Position numbers and translations under genes: made by a program
DNA from: Dulcicalothrix desertica PCC 7102
Lineage (GTDB): Bacteria > Cyanobacteriota > Cyanobacteriia > Cyanobacteriales > Nostocaceae
Assembly: GCF_003991905.1 (NCBI RefSeq)
Contig: NZ_RSCL01000010.1
Coordinates: 248,001 to 312,000, forward strand
Direction: 5' to 3'
Length of the DNA stretch: 64,000 nt
In this document: positions 55,522-63,544 of the stretch, piece by piece
Position numbering within the stretch: the first letter of the stretch is position 1
How the letters are laid out: each line of letters begins with the position of its first letter
The notes under the pieces: generated by a model
The model's input: only the letters and a program-made list of their open reading frames with translations
Databases searched by the model: none
What the model was told of the DNA's origin: nothing

Positions 55522-56334
55522 ATGGATTCTTCCCACCTTAACTTTTCAAATCAAAATTTGCAAAATCGCTCGTTTAAAGGACTTAATTTGAATGGCGCCA
55601 ACTTTAGCGGTGCGGATATTCGCGGATGTGATTTTAGTAATGCACAGTTAAAAGATGTTAATTTGACAGGAGCCAAGATTGGTCAATCGCCAAGGGTTTT
55701 TGTTTTTGTGCTAACGATTGCGTGTGTAGTAGCTATTATTACGTTTAAAGCAGTCAGTGAAATGTCGTTTGGTGTACTTGGACGCACTCCTGAAGAGTCA
55801 GCCTGGTCTTACAGTGTAGCTTTGTTTGTTAGTTTGGGTATAGCTGGGTTGTGCGCTAGTTTAAAGCGTATTATTAAAGAAAATTCTATTTTTTACCGTT
55901 TGACTACAATTATATCCGGCGCCGCTTCTGGAGCTTTACTTGGGTTTTATTATGGTGGTAGTAGTCAAGGTAATAATCCTCAAATTGCGGTGATATCGGC
56001 AGTTTTCGCATCTTTGGTTATGGCATTTGTATGCTTTAAATTTAAAACTGGGTTTGTACGGGTTGTGGTTGCGGTTACTGGTTGTATTACAAATTATGGG
56101 TTTGCTTTTTTACTTAGTAGTTTGGCGTTTGCCTTTCTAAGTATTCCAAATATTTTATTAGGAAGTATTTTTATATGTCTGACTTTATTTGCTACTGCAT
56201 CAACTATGTTTTGTTTGCTACAGGCAGTTAAAGAAATTACTAGTGTTGGTGTTACATCATTTAAAGGCGCCGATTTATCTAATGCTAAATTTGATGAGTC
56301 GGTTTGCAACGGATATAACGGATGTAACGGATGA
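55522..56334 (+). CDS. Pentapeptide-repeat membrane protein
   Basis: 270 residues. Residues ~10-55 hold about eight A(N/D)LxX-type pentapeptide repeats (LNGANFSGADIRGCDFSNAQ), then four to six membrane helices, then two more repeats (FKGADLSNAKFDE). The protein ends SVCNGYNGCNG, encoded by GGATATAACGGATGTAACGGATGA, i.e. the interspersed nonamer has become the C-terminus. Membrane protein of unknown role. Confidence 0.78.
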   Translation: MDSSHLNFSNQNLQNRSFKGLNLNGANFSGADIRGCDFSNAQLKDVNLTGAKIGQSPRVFVFVLTIACVVAIITFKAVSEMSFGVLGRTPEESAWSYSVALFVSLGIAGLCASLKRIIKENSIFYRLTTIISGAASGALLGFYYGGSSQGNNPQIAVISAVFASLVMAFVCFKFKTGFVRVVVAVTGCITNYGFAFLLSSLAFAFLSIPNILLGSIFICLTLFATASTMFCLLQAVKEITSVGVTSFKGADLSNAKFDESVCNGYNGCNG

Positions 56335-56377
56335 GTTATTTGTCACGTTGCAATGTTTTTAGATTTTATGTAGTATG

Positions 56378-56620
56378 GTTGTAACTCGTGGAAGAGGAAA
56401 GACCCCTCTGAGAGGTTTACTCGAAAAGGAAATGTTAATTAAGATGGTTAGCATTGGCGATTAGTAGGGTAAAACGTATGTGCAACGAGACTGCAACAAG
56501 GTGTCATGTTCATGGTGTGCTGACTTGAAGTTAACAGTGCGCGGGATGTGGAAGCTGGATGGTACCGCCGTTAATACGGTTCCAGCGAGTAAAACTTAAC
56601 CCATATAAGGGTTTTTTGTC
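56378..56620 (+). promoter_or_regulatory. Candidate T-box riboswitch leader upstream of the aspartyl-tRNA synthetase-like gene
   Basis: At 56554-56586 lies GCTGGA-TGGTACC-GCCGT-TAAT-ACGGT-TCCAGC: helix A1 (6 bp), the 7-base bulge TGGTACC, helix A2 (5 bp) and loop. This is the T-box antiterminator plan; TGGNACCGC is its most conserved stretch and the TGGN pairs with NCCA of an uncharged tRNA (tRNA-Asn/Asp end G-CCA, a U-G wobble). A hairpin AACCC/GGGTT with a T run (56598-56617) follows, which also contains the only ribosome site, AGGG, nine bases before the ATG. Upstream, CTCGT (56385) pairs with ACGAG (56485) and an 8-bp hairpin (56432-56454) sits inside, as a stem I should; a specifier is not certain (AAC at 56473 or GAT at 56459). 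Confidence 0.65.
56598..56617 (+). terminator. Terminator/sequestering hairpin of the T-box-like leader
   Basis: AACCC-ATATAA-GGGTT plus TTTT, ending three bases before the synthetase ATG. It can end transcription or hide AGGG, the likely Shine-Dalgarno. Confidence 0.6.
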
Positions 56621-57916
56621 ATGGTACTTTGCTCAAAAAGATTTATTGCTTCGTTGGAAGCGTCGTTAACTGAAGTAGTTGTGATTTGTGGATGGATACT
56701 GCATCTGCGAGAACTTGCTCGTACTACATTTATTGTCGTCAAGGATTGTAGTGGTCAAGTGCAATGTGTTGTAGCTTCTGAGTTGGTGCGAGACTTGAAG
56801 CTCAAGCTCGATGAACCTTTGGAAATAAGAGGTAAAATCAAGCCCGATAAACGAGCTAAACTTGGTTTTGAGTTAGAAGTTATTGAGATTAATGTTCTTA
56901 ATCAAGTATCTATACTGCCTTTTAATTCCAGTTCAGATATTTCTGATATTGGTATCGAAACTATCTTGGCTTACCGTCCGTTGTCGCTGCGTCATAGTGA
57001 GATAGGTGATATTTTTCGGATACAAGCAGCTATTTTGCAATACTTTCGGCAATTTTTAGGCGCCAGATATTTTACTGAAATAGTCACATCCAAGATAGTA
57101 TCTAGCGGAACTGAGGGTGGAACTAATTTGTTTGAAATCAAATATTTTGAACGTCTAGCATACCTTGCTCAAAGTCCGCAGTTTTACAAAGAGTATGGTG
57201 TTTCAGGTTTAGAGCGAGTGTTTGAGACTGGTTACGTTTATCGTGCAGAACCTCACGCAAGTAGTAGACATTTGACGGAATATTACTCTTTAGATTTGGA
57301 AATGGGGTTTATTAACAGTGCTGAAGAAGTAATTGAGTTAGAACGAGAGCTACTAACGTTTATTTTTGAGCAGTTGAACCAAAACTTCGCAGACCAACTT
57401 AAACATTACAGAACAAAATTACTTCCCTCAATGTTGAATGTACCCACTTGGGAATTTACAGAATGTTTGAAACTACTTAATCATCACTTTGGTCGTAACG
57501 ACCTTATTGACGACCTAGACCCAGAAGCTGAACGTCAACTTTGTCAGCTAGCGGAAGCCGAAACAGGAGTCGCAGCGCTGTTTGTAATTGGTTTTCCTTT
57601 ATCTGCAAGACCTTTTTACACATACCCGCGTGGTCATGAAGGCGCCTCACAAAGTTTTGACTTATTATTTGAAGGCATTGAAATTACAACAGGTGGGAAA
57701 AGATTACACAAACGCGAAGATTTAAAACAATCCTTAACAAATCGTAATCTCAATCCCGCCTCATTTGAAAATCATTTACAAATGTTTGAACTAGGAATGC
57801 CACCACATGGAGGACTAGCAATTGGTTTAGAACGTTTAACTTCCCGAATCTTAAATCTACCCAACGTTCGACAAGCATCGCTTTACCCACGCGACAGGTA
57901 TCGAATCACACCATAA
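56621..57916 (+). CDS. Archaeal-type (non-discriminating-like) aspartyl-tRNA synthetase
   Basis: 431 residues, matching archaeal AspRS (~430-440) rather than the ~590-residue bacterial AspRS. OB-fold anticodon domain (VVICGWILHLRELARTTFIV), class II motifs: TEGGTNLFEIKYFERLAYLAQSP (with insertion-free start), motif 2 YRAEPHASSRHLTEYY, motif 3 GLAIGLERLTSRILN and the end PRDRYRITP. The bacterial GAD insertion is missing. Archaeal AspRS and the AspRS2 set often charge both tRNA-Asp and tRNA-Asn with Asp, the latter then amidated by GatCAB; this is inference here. Preceded by a T-box-like leader, so it may respond to uncharged tRNA-Asn or tRNA-Asp. Likely acquired horizontally, with its regulator. 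Confidence 0.88.
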   Translation: MVLCSKRFIASLEASLTEVVVICGWILHLRELARTTFIVVKDCSGQVQCVVASELVRDLKLKLDEPLEIRGKIKPDKRAKLGFELEVIEINVLNQVSILPFNSSSDISDIGIETILAYRPLSLRHSEIGDIFRIQAAILQYFRQFLGARYFTEIVTSKIVSSGTEGGTNLFEIKYFERLAYLAQSPQFYKEYGVSGLERVFETGYVYRAEPHASSRHLTEYYSLDLEMGFINSAEEVIELERELLTFIFEQLNQNFADQLKHYRTKLLPSMLNVPTWEFTECLKLLNHHFGRNDLIDDLDPEAERQLCQLAEAETGVAALFVIGFPLSARPFYTYPRGHEGASQSFDLLFEGIEITTGGKRLHKREDLKQSLTNRNLNPASFENHLQMFELGMPPHGGLAIGLERLTSRILNLPNVRQASLYPRDRYRITP

Positions 57917-57917
57917 A

Positions 57918-57977
57918 AGTGCTGAGTTATGAGTGCTGAGTGCTGAGTTTGGAATAATACTCAGCACTCAGCACTTT
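57918..57977. repeat. Inverted heptamer repeats between convergent genes
   Basis: AAAGTGCTGAG..GAGTGCTGAGTGCTGAG faces CTCAGCACTCAGCACTTT. The two arms pair and would act as a bidirectional terminator for the synthetase gene and the convergent lysozyme-like gene. Confidence 0.8.
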
Positions 57978-57984
57978 CAACTAA

Positions 57985-58692
57985 TTATTGAATATCCTTC
58001 AAAGTTGTATCGTAACCGCTAAACATTTCTAAATAATCTAAAATTGAAGTACCAAATTCATCGCGCGAAACTTTACCCTGTACAAGTAAATTTACCATGT
58101 TATCTGGCCCGCGTAAGTGTGTAGCAGCAAGAAGACCCGAAAGTGTAATGGTGATAGTTTTTAATTTATTACCATCTTTAAACTTGATGGGTTTATTAAG
58201 ATACTGATTGATTGATTTGCCTCGCTGTTTGAGTAGAGAGTTTACATCTTGCCAGTACACAGCAAAAGCTTCTTTGATTGCTGTTTCTTGTACATTTGGG
58301 GAATTTAAAAATTTGTTTTTACTATCAATACCACGTTTGTTAGTCCACGTTCCACGCCAATAATTCTTATCGGCGCCATTCCCATAGTAAACTTGTGCCT
58401 TGTAATAACCCAAACGTCTTAATAAAACTTCTGCAAACTGATACTTACCAAGGAAATATAATTGAGGATTAATAAATCTATACGCAGTGGCGCCTGTTCT
58501 GCCTGTCTCACGTTCTCCAAGCGCATTTAACATGTCTTGAAAGCTACCTTTTCTTTTTGAAGCTTGATTTTGTTTTGTATTAACTATTTCAGCCTGTGTA
58601 CATAGATAAGGGTATTTTACATTGACAGTGTTATTTATATCAGTAATTTGAACAGTTAATAACTGCGAGATTAAAAGTAATGTAGAATACAT
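57985..58692 (-). CDS. Secreted lysozyme-like / transglycosylase-like protein
   Basis: 235 residues; N-terminal hydrophobic segment (MYSTLLLISQLLTVQI) is a probable signal peptide. The central ALGERETG...YRFINPQLYFLGKYQF...LGYYK resembles the catalytic Glu and GYLGKYQFG motif of lysozyme-like peptidoglycan hydrolases, and LSGLLAATHLRGPDNMVNLL the later helix. Catalytic Glu could be in GERETG. Role in wall turnover is inferred. ATG start 58692. Confidence 0.65.
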   Translation of the reverse strand: MYSTLLLISQLLTVQITDINNTVNVKYPYLCTQAEIVNTKQNQASKRKGSFQDMLNALGERETGRTGATAYRFINPQLYFLGKYQFAEVLLRRLGYYKAQVYYGNGADKNYWRGTWTNKRGIDSKNKFLNSPNVQETAIKEAFAVYWQDVNSLLKQRGKSINQYLNKPIKFKDGNKLKTITITLSGLLAATHLRGPDNMVNLLVQGKVSRDEFGTSILDYLEMFSGYDTTLKDIQ

Positions 58693-58764
58693 GTGGTTGC
58701 TTAGGTAAATTCAATCTCATTTTAAACCTAAGCTATGTTGATATAGATGTATCATGGAATACAT

Positions 58765-58792
58765 GTATAGACGTTACATGTAACGTCTATAC
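58765..58792. repeat. 28-bp perfect palindrome upstream of the lysozyme-like gene
   Basis: Arms GTATAGACGTTACA and TGTAACGTCTATAC; same family as 19632 and 39622. Confidence 0.8.
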
Positions 58793-58828
58793 AGGATTTT
58801 GAACGTAACAGGTTTTGGACGTTAGTGT

Positions 58829-60955
58829 TCAAGGAGTAATTCTCCAAATTTTAATAGTGCCATCTTCACTACCACTGACAAGTGTTTTGCCATCTGTAGT
58901 AAAAGCAATAGACCAAACGCGGCTATTATGACCTTGCAGGGTGCGAATTTCTTCACCACTGAAAGGATTCCATAATTTAATCATTGTGTCACTACTGGCA
59001 CTAGCTAACATTGTAGAGTCGAAACTAAAGGCAACAGACCAAATTGTATCGGTGTGACCTTGAAGCATTCGGTACTCCTGACCGTTGGATACATTCCAGA
59101 GTTTGATGGTTCTGTCGCTACTTCCACTAGCAATTTGATTACCATCTGGACTAAAGGCAATTTGCGTCACGGTATCTTTATGACCTTTTAAGGTACGAAA
59201 CTCTTCTCCAGTGGAAACGTTCCATAACTTAATAGTTTTATCATTACTTCCTGCTGCAACTACTTTACCGTCAAGACTAAATGCAACTGATGTAACTCTA
59301 CTTATGTGACCTTTAAGGGTACGAATTTCTTCTCCTGTGGCAATATTCCAAAGTTTTATTGTTTTATCAGAGCTACTTGTAGCAAGTGTTTTTTTGTCTG
59401 GACTAAAAGCTAAATCGGTAATAGCATCATTATGACCTACAAACGTGCGGATTTCTTGCCCTGTTTCAACGTTCCACAGTTTTGCTGTTTTATCAGTGCT
59501 ACCACTGGCTAAAGTTTTACTATCGGCACTAAAGACAACTTTCATTACACTTTGATTGTGACCTCTCAGCATACGAATTTCTTCACCATCCAGACTCCAC
59601 AGTTTGATAGTTTTGTCAGTGCTACCACTAGCTAAAGTTTTTCTATTTGCGCTAATTGCAACAGACATCACGTAACCTGAATGTGCTGAAATTGTTTGTT
59701 GCAAGAAAGCACTGCTGGGCAAACTACTAATCAAAAATGTTGGCGCCGTTGGAAATATTTTGTACCGCATATAGCCGTATATTTGCGTACCAGTTAAACT
59801 GACCACTAATACGGCGCTACTTATTAATAAAGATTTTGCTATTTTGGTATTTGCGAGGAACGCTGAACGTATAGATGCAAATTTAGCTAGGAATTGTGCT
59901 AGGGGTGAGGGTTTAAATAACCGTTGTGATGAGAACCGACGCTGATTGTTTGTTGATAAGGAAGGCAAAGGAATTTGTCCATTGGAGGTTGATGAAGTGG
60001 CGCCTATATCTAAATCCCTTTGTACTTCTTCAGCCGATTGATAGCGCTGGTTGATATCTTTTTTAAGCAGTTTATCAAGAATCTCTCCCAATTCATTAGA
60101 TACTTCATGTCGAAGATGATGGCGCCATGAATTTACCCAACTGTATCCGTATTCTGTCCATAGTTGGAATGGTGAAACACCAGTCATTAAATGAAAACAC
60201 GTGGCGCCTAGACTAAATAAATCACTAGCCGGATACGCTTCACCACCGTTAATTTGTTCAATTGGACTGTATCCAAACGAACCAATGGTTGTGCCTGGTT
60301 TAGTTTGGACTGTCGCAGTTAACTGCTTTGAGGCGCCGAAGTCAATCAAAACGATATCACCACCACGTTTGTGTATTCCTGATGTTGATGTATGTGGTGT
60401 CGAGCGAAAAGTACTGTATTGAAGTGAACGACGCATGATATTTTGAGGCTTGATATCACGGTGAATAACTCCGTGTTCGTGAATAAAATTCAGTACAGGT
60501 AACACGTACATAAATAATTCACGAATTTGAGCCTCATTAAAACTTGTTCGCTGTTGCAGTTCTCTAAATAAATTTTGACCTTCAATAAACTCTTGGACGA
60601 GATACAAATAATTATCTTGCTCAAAGTAGGCAAGCAACGTTGGAATTTGCGAATGTCTCCCAAGCTCTTGTAAACGTTTGGCTTCTTCCTTAAAAAGCTC
60701 AATAGCCTTATTTAAAGCCCATGTACCTTGGACTTTGGGTGCTAATTGCTTGACAACACAACGTTCATTAAGCTTATCAACATCTTCTGCCAAATAAGTT
60801 CTGCCAAAACCTCCCTCATCGGAAAGTACTTTAGTAACACGATAATGACCTCGAAGTAATATGGTCAGAGGTGCGCTGCAACTCTGGCAATACTGATTTG
60901 TGTCAGGATTGATAGGACTGGGGCAATCTGGGTTTAGGCAGCAGAGCATCTTCAC
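58829..60955 (-). CDS. Ser/Thr protein kinase with C-terminal WD40 propeller
   Basis: 708 residues. A short zinc-ribbon-like start (CLNPDCPSP...YCQSCSAPL), then a Hanks-type kinase ~35-315: glycine loop DEGGFGRTYL, VVKQ lysine, catalytic loop HRDIKPQN (~165), and IDFGASKQ. A membrane helix ISSAVLVVSLTGTQIYGYM separates it from seven WD40 repeats (e.g. GHNDAITDLAFSPDKKTLAT), a complete propeller for protein binding. This plan is common in filamentous cyanobacteria. Signals and targets unknown; a WD40-only gene lies just upstream. Confidence 0.92.
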   Translation of the reverse strand: MKMLCCLNPDCPSPINPDTNQYCQSCSAPLTILLRGHYRVTKVLSDEGGFGRTYLAEDVDKLNERCVVKQLAPKVQGTWALNKAIELFKEEAKRLQELGRHSQIPTLLAYFEQDNYLYLVQEFIEGQNLFRELQQRTSFNEAQIRELFMYVLPVLNFIHEHGVIHRDIKPQNIMRRSLQYSTFRSTPHTSTSGIHKRGGDIVLIDFGASKQLTATVQTKPGTTIGSFGYSPIEQINGGEAYPASDLFSLGATCFHLMTGVSPFQLWTEYGYSWVNSWRHHLRHEVSNELGEILDKLLKKDINQRYQSAEEVQRDLDIGATSSTSNGQIPLPSLSTNNQRRFSSQRLFKPSPLAQFLAKFASIRSAFLANTKIAKSLLISSAVLVVSLTGTQIYGYMRYKIFPTAPTFLISSLPSSAFLQQTISAHSGYVMSVAISANRKTLASGSTDKTIKLWSLDGEEIRMLRGHNQSVMKVVFSADSKTLASGSTDKTAKLWNVETGQEIRTFVGHNDAITDLAFSPDKKTLATSSSDKTIKLWNIATGEEIRTLKGHISRVTSVAFSLDGKVVAAGSNDKTIKLWNVSTGEEFRTLKGHKDTVTQIAFSPDGNQIASGSSDRTIKLWNVSNGQEYRMLQGHTDTIWSVAFSFDSTMLASASSDTMIKLWNPFSGEEIRTLQGHNSRVWSIAFTTDGKTLVSGSEDGTIKIWRITP

Positions 60956-61040
60956 AGCAACTTTGTTCCAGTATAGATGTTAATGATAGCGCTAGCTAAT
61001 AAATATCTCTGCTAATTTGCCTAATTTTTAATTATTTAAT

Positions 61041-61117
61041 CTATTTAAATTAAGAAACCAGGTTTCTGATTAAAAATTGTCGTTTTCATTACAAGTTGTA
61101 AACAAGAAACCTAGTTT
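61041..61117. repeat. MITE-like inverted repeat element, copy 2
   Basis: AGAAACCAGGTTTCT and AGAAACCTAGTTTCT ends around AATTGTCGTTTTCATTACAA; resembles the 24664-24740 element in ends, centre and length. It lies between two WD40 genes and overlaps no gene. Confidence 0.55.
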
Positions 61118-62230
61118 CTACAATTCTAGGTGCCAGACCTTAATAGTATTATCGAAACTGCTACTAGCTAGATTTTTGCTGTCTGGGCTAAAAGCAACTG
61201 ACCAAATACGGTTACTATGTCCGATGAATGTATTAATTGCTTTACCTTTTTGTACATTCCAAAGTTTAATAGTTTTATCCCAACTTCCACTAGCAAGAGT
61301 TTTACCATCTGGACTAAATGCAACAGACCAAACGCGGTCAGTATGTCCCTTTAAAGTACGTATTTCTTCATTATTTTCAAGGTTCCAAAGTCTAACAGTT
61401 TTATCCCACCCTGAAGAAGCAAGAGTTTTACCATCGGGGCTAATAGCCAATGCTGTAACCGCACTATCATCATGTCCAGCCAGAGTTTGTACTCTTTGCC
61501 CTGTTTTTAAATCCCAAATTTTGATTTTACTGTCGAATTGAGTAGCTGTAGCAATTATGGCTTCATGACCTCGTTTACTCAAACTAAATTCTTTCGGTAA
61601 CACTGTAATAGCCAGACTATTAATAACATCACAATTCCCATTAATCGTCCTGATTAATATTCCTTTCGTTACATCCCACACTTTAACATTCTGGTCCCAA
61701 CCTCCGCTAGCCAAAATGGCACCGTCTGGACTAAAAGCAACAGACTGTACAGATGCAGCGTGTCCAGTAAGAGTGCGAACTTGTTTCCCTATACTGGCAT
61801 CCCATAATTTTACAGTTCCATCCAAGCTGCCACTTGCGAGTATTTTACCGTTAGGACTAAACGCAATAGTATTGATTTCCTGAGTATGCCCTACAAGTGT
61901 GTCACGTAATTTTCCTGTAACTACATCCCACAGCTTGATTGTTTTATCGCTACTTGCACTAGCAATTGTCATGCCATCAGGACTATAAGCTACTACCGAC
62001 ACTGTTCCCAAATGTCCAGTCAGCGTCAAAGCTTGTGTTACCCCTGTTGCATGTGCCAAGGGACTTATTCGAGACATATTTGTTAATGGTTGCCAGTACC
62101 AGGCGCCTCCGAATCCTAAAAAAGCGATAATCAACATTAAAAATTTGTTGCAAGAAATATGCTTGATAGGTTTTATAAACTTTGTAAACTTTATAACATT
62201 AATTTGAGATAAAGACTTTTTAGCACTCAT
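61118..62230 (-). CDS. WD40-repeat protein with N-terminal membrane anchor
   Basis: 370 residues. A membrane segment (FLMLIIAFLGFGGAWYW, ~residues 31-47) anchors a seven-bladed propeller: repeats starting GHLGTVSVVAYSPDG, GHTQEINTIAFSPNG, GHAASVQSVAFSPDG, a degenerate fourth blade (GNCDVINSLAITVLPK), GHDDSAVTALAISPDG, GHTDRVWSVAFSPDG and GHSNRIWSVAFSPDS. No enzyme domain. It resembles the WD40 half of the kinase downstream of it, so the two probably come from one duplication. Likely a scaffold; partner unknown. Confidence 0.88.
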   Translation of the reverse strand: MSAKKSLSQINVIKFTKFIKPIKHISCNKFLMLIIAFLGFGGAWYWQPLTNMSRISPLAHATGVTQALTLTGHLGTVSVVAYSPDGMTIASASSDKTIKLWDVVTGKLRDTLVGHTQEINTIAFSPNGKILASGSLDGTVKLWDASIGKQVRTLTGHAASVQSVAFSPDGAILASGGWDQNVKVWDVTKGILIRTINGNCDVINSLAITVLPKEFSLSKRGHEAIIATATQFDSKIKIWDLKTGQRVQTLAGHDDSAVTALAISPDGKTLASSGWDKTVRLWNLENNEEIRTLKGHTDRVWSVAFSPDGKTLASGSWDKTIKLWNVQKGKAINTFIGHSNRIWSVAFSPDSKNLASSSFDNTIKVWHLEL

Positions 62231-62612
62231 ATTATATATACTGCATTACGGATTTTTCCAGTATTATCACTAAGTTCGGTTTGTAAACTTAGTCTTGTAA
62301 TTACGTACAATTAGCTGGTGAGAACACAAAATATATGAAAATTTCAAGGTAACTTTACGTATTTTTCTATAATAGATATAAAAATATCAATTATGAGAAG
62401 TTTCTTTAAATACATCCCTATACTAAGTGTATAAATGCGTCTATAATACTGATTTGCTCTAATGCTTCTATTGACTACAATCTATAGACATAGATAGTTC
62501 ATGTATATTACTGAAATTAAATATTGAATTCACACAATCTTTAAAAATCAACATAAAATTTGCCTAAATCTTTAAGAGAATTCGCGTTGCATTGTTCAAA
62601 GAGGGAAATTGG

Positions 62613-62640
62613 CAACGGATGTAACGGATGTAACGGATAG
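62613..62640. repeat. GGATGTAAC nonamer tandem copy
   Basis: GCAACGGATGTAACGGATG continues with another TAACGGAT. Same unit as in 43016-43125, 49185-49262 and 56308-56334. Confidence 0.8.
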
Positions 62641-62794
62641 ATGATTTTACACCAAAAGCAGATTCAAATTGCATTAGTCACGCAGCGTAAACGGAGTTTT
62701 CCCGTTATCCTAAGGATATCCCGAAGGGTAGGGTAGAATCTGAGTTCTGCCTTGGATATCATAATACAGCGGATTTAGTGTACATGCGGTGCAT

Positions 62795-62822
62795 GTAGAG
62801 ACTGTACATGTACGGTCTTTAC
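62795..62822. repeat. 28-bp palindromic repeat, degenerate copy
   Basis: GTAGAGACTGTACATGTACG then GTCTTTAC; same length as other family members and nearly identical to 5950-5977. Confidence 0.7.
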
Positions 62823-63021
62823 AAGGTTTTGGGCATTATGTATGTACCTCATATACCTGATATTTGCTGTAAAACTCTAGATTTTCCCGATTTGCAGTAT
62901 AAATAACGATAATTTGTGATAATCGGCTTTTAATAGTACTACTGGTTTACTTCAAAGCACCATTTTTGGTATTACTGGCTTAGTTTGCTTTCAGGCTGGC
63001 GCCCATTAAGTACTACTCTTT

Positions 63022-63233
63022 CACATCAAGTGACTATTCTTAATCTTACAATTACTTGAAATCTTTATTTTTGGTACTACTGGTTGAGCTAACCAGTAGT
63101 ACTGTTGGCTCGATTAGTTTCAGGTTGCCGCTTTGGAAGTCTACTACTGGTTCACATCAAGTAACTATTTTAAATCTTGCAATTACTTCAAATCCGTATT
63201 TTTGGTACTACTGGTTGAGCTAACCAGTAGTAC
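63022..63233. repeat. Tandem ~130-bp repeat with internal perfect hairpins
   Basis: Two copies of a unit CACATCAAGTRACTATT...TTTTTGGTACTACTGGTTGAGC, each ending in GTACTACTGGTT-GAGCT-AACCAGTAGTAC. A third, degenerate start lies at ~62934, and a fragment GGTACTACTGGTTTAG is at 15926. Confidence 0.75.
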
Positions 63234-63544
63234 GATTGGCGCCCATCAACTACTAAATAACTCGGCGAGAATAAACCAAAATTTGTTAAAAAACGTAAAG
63301 CTAGAAAATTAGTTTGTAGTAAGCGATGCGCTTCCACAGTGGCTACGAAGCTTTAATTATTTAAACCGACTTACTCGTTTATTTTAAAACGCTATCTCAT
63401 CTCTACATTACTCTCTGTGTGCAGACGCTCCGGAACCGAAGCGCATCTACGTGTCTCTGTGGTAATAGACTAAGTATTTTTAACTTATTAAGCGTAAAGT
63501 CTACAGAGGATGAGGTAACATAGCGTTGGTTATTTTAACTAGTT

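Larger units (their letters stand above)
62231..63544. other. 1.3-kb repeat-rich non-coding region
   Basis: No convincing ORF on either strand. It contains the nonamer array GGATGTAACGGATGTAACGGAT (62613), a 28-base palindrome copy (62795), and at 62930-63240 a direct/inverted repeat block built on GTACTACTGGTT, with two perfect 12-bp-arm hairpins (63074-63102 and 63205-63233). The stretch 63404-63475 is AT-poor and resembles common interspersed filler (CTCTGTG..GTCTCTGTGG). Confidence 0.6.

Noticed and set aside
56554-56586. Group II intron domain V
   Set aside because: There is no catalytic AGC triad or two-base bulge, and no intron-encoded protein; the bulge TGGTACC and aaRS context fit a T-box better.
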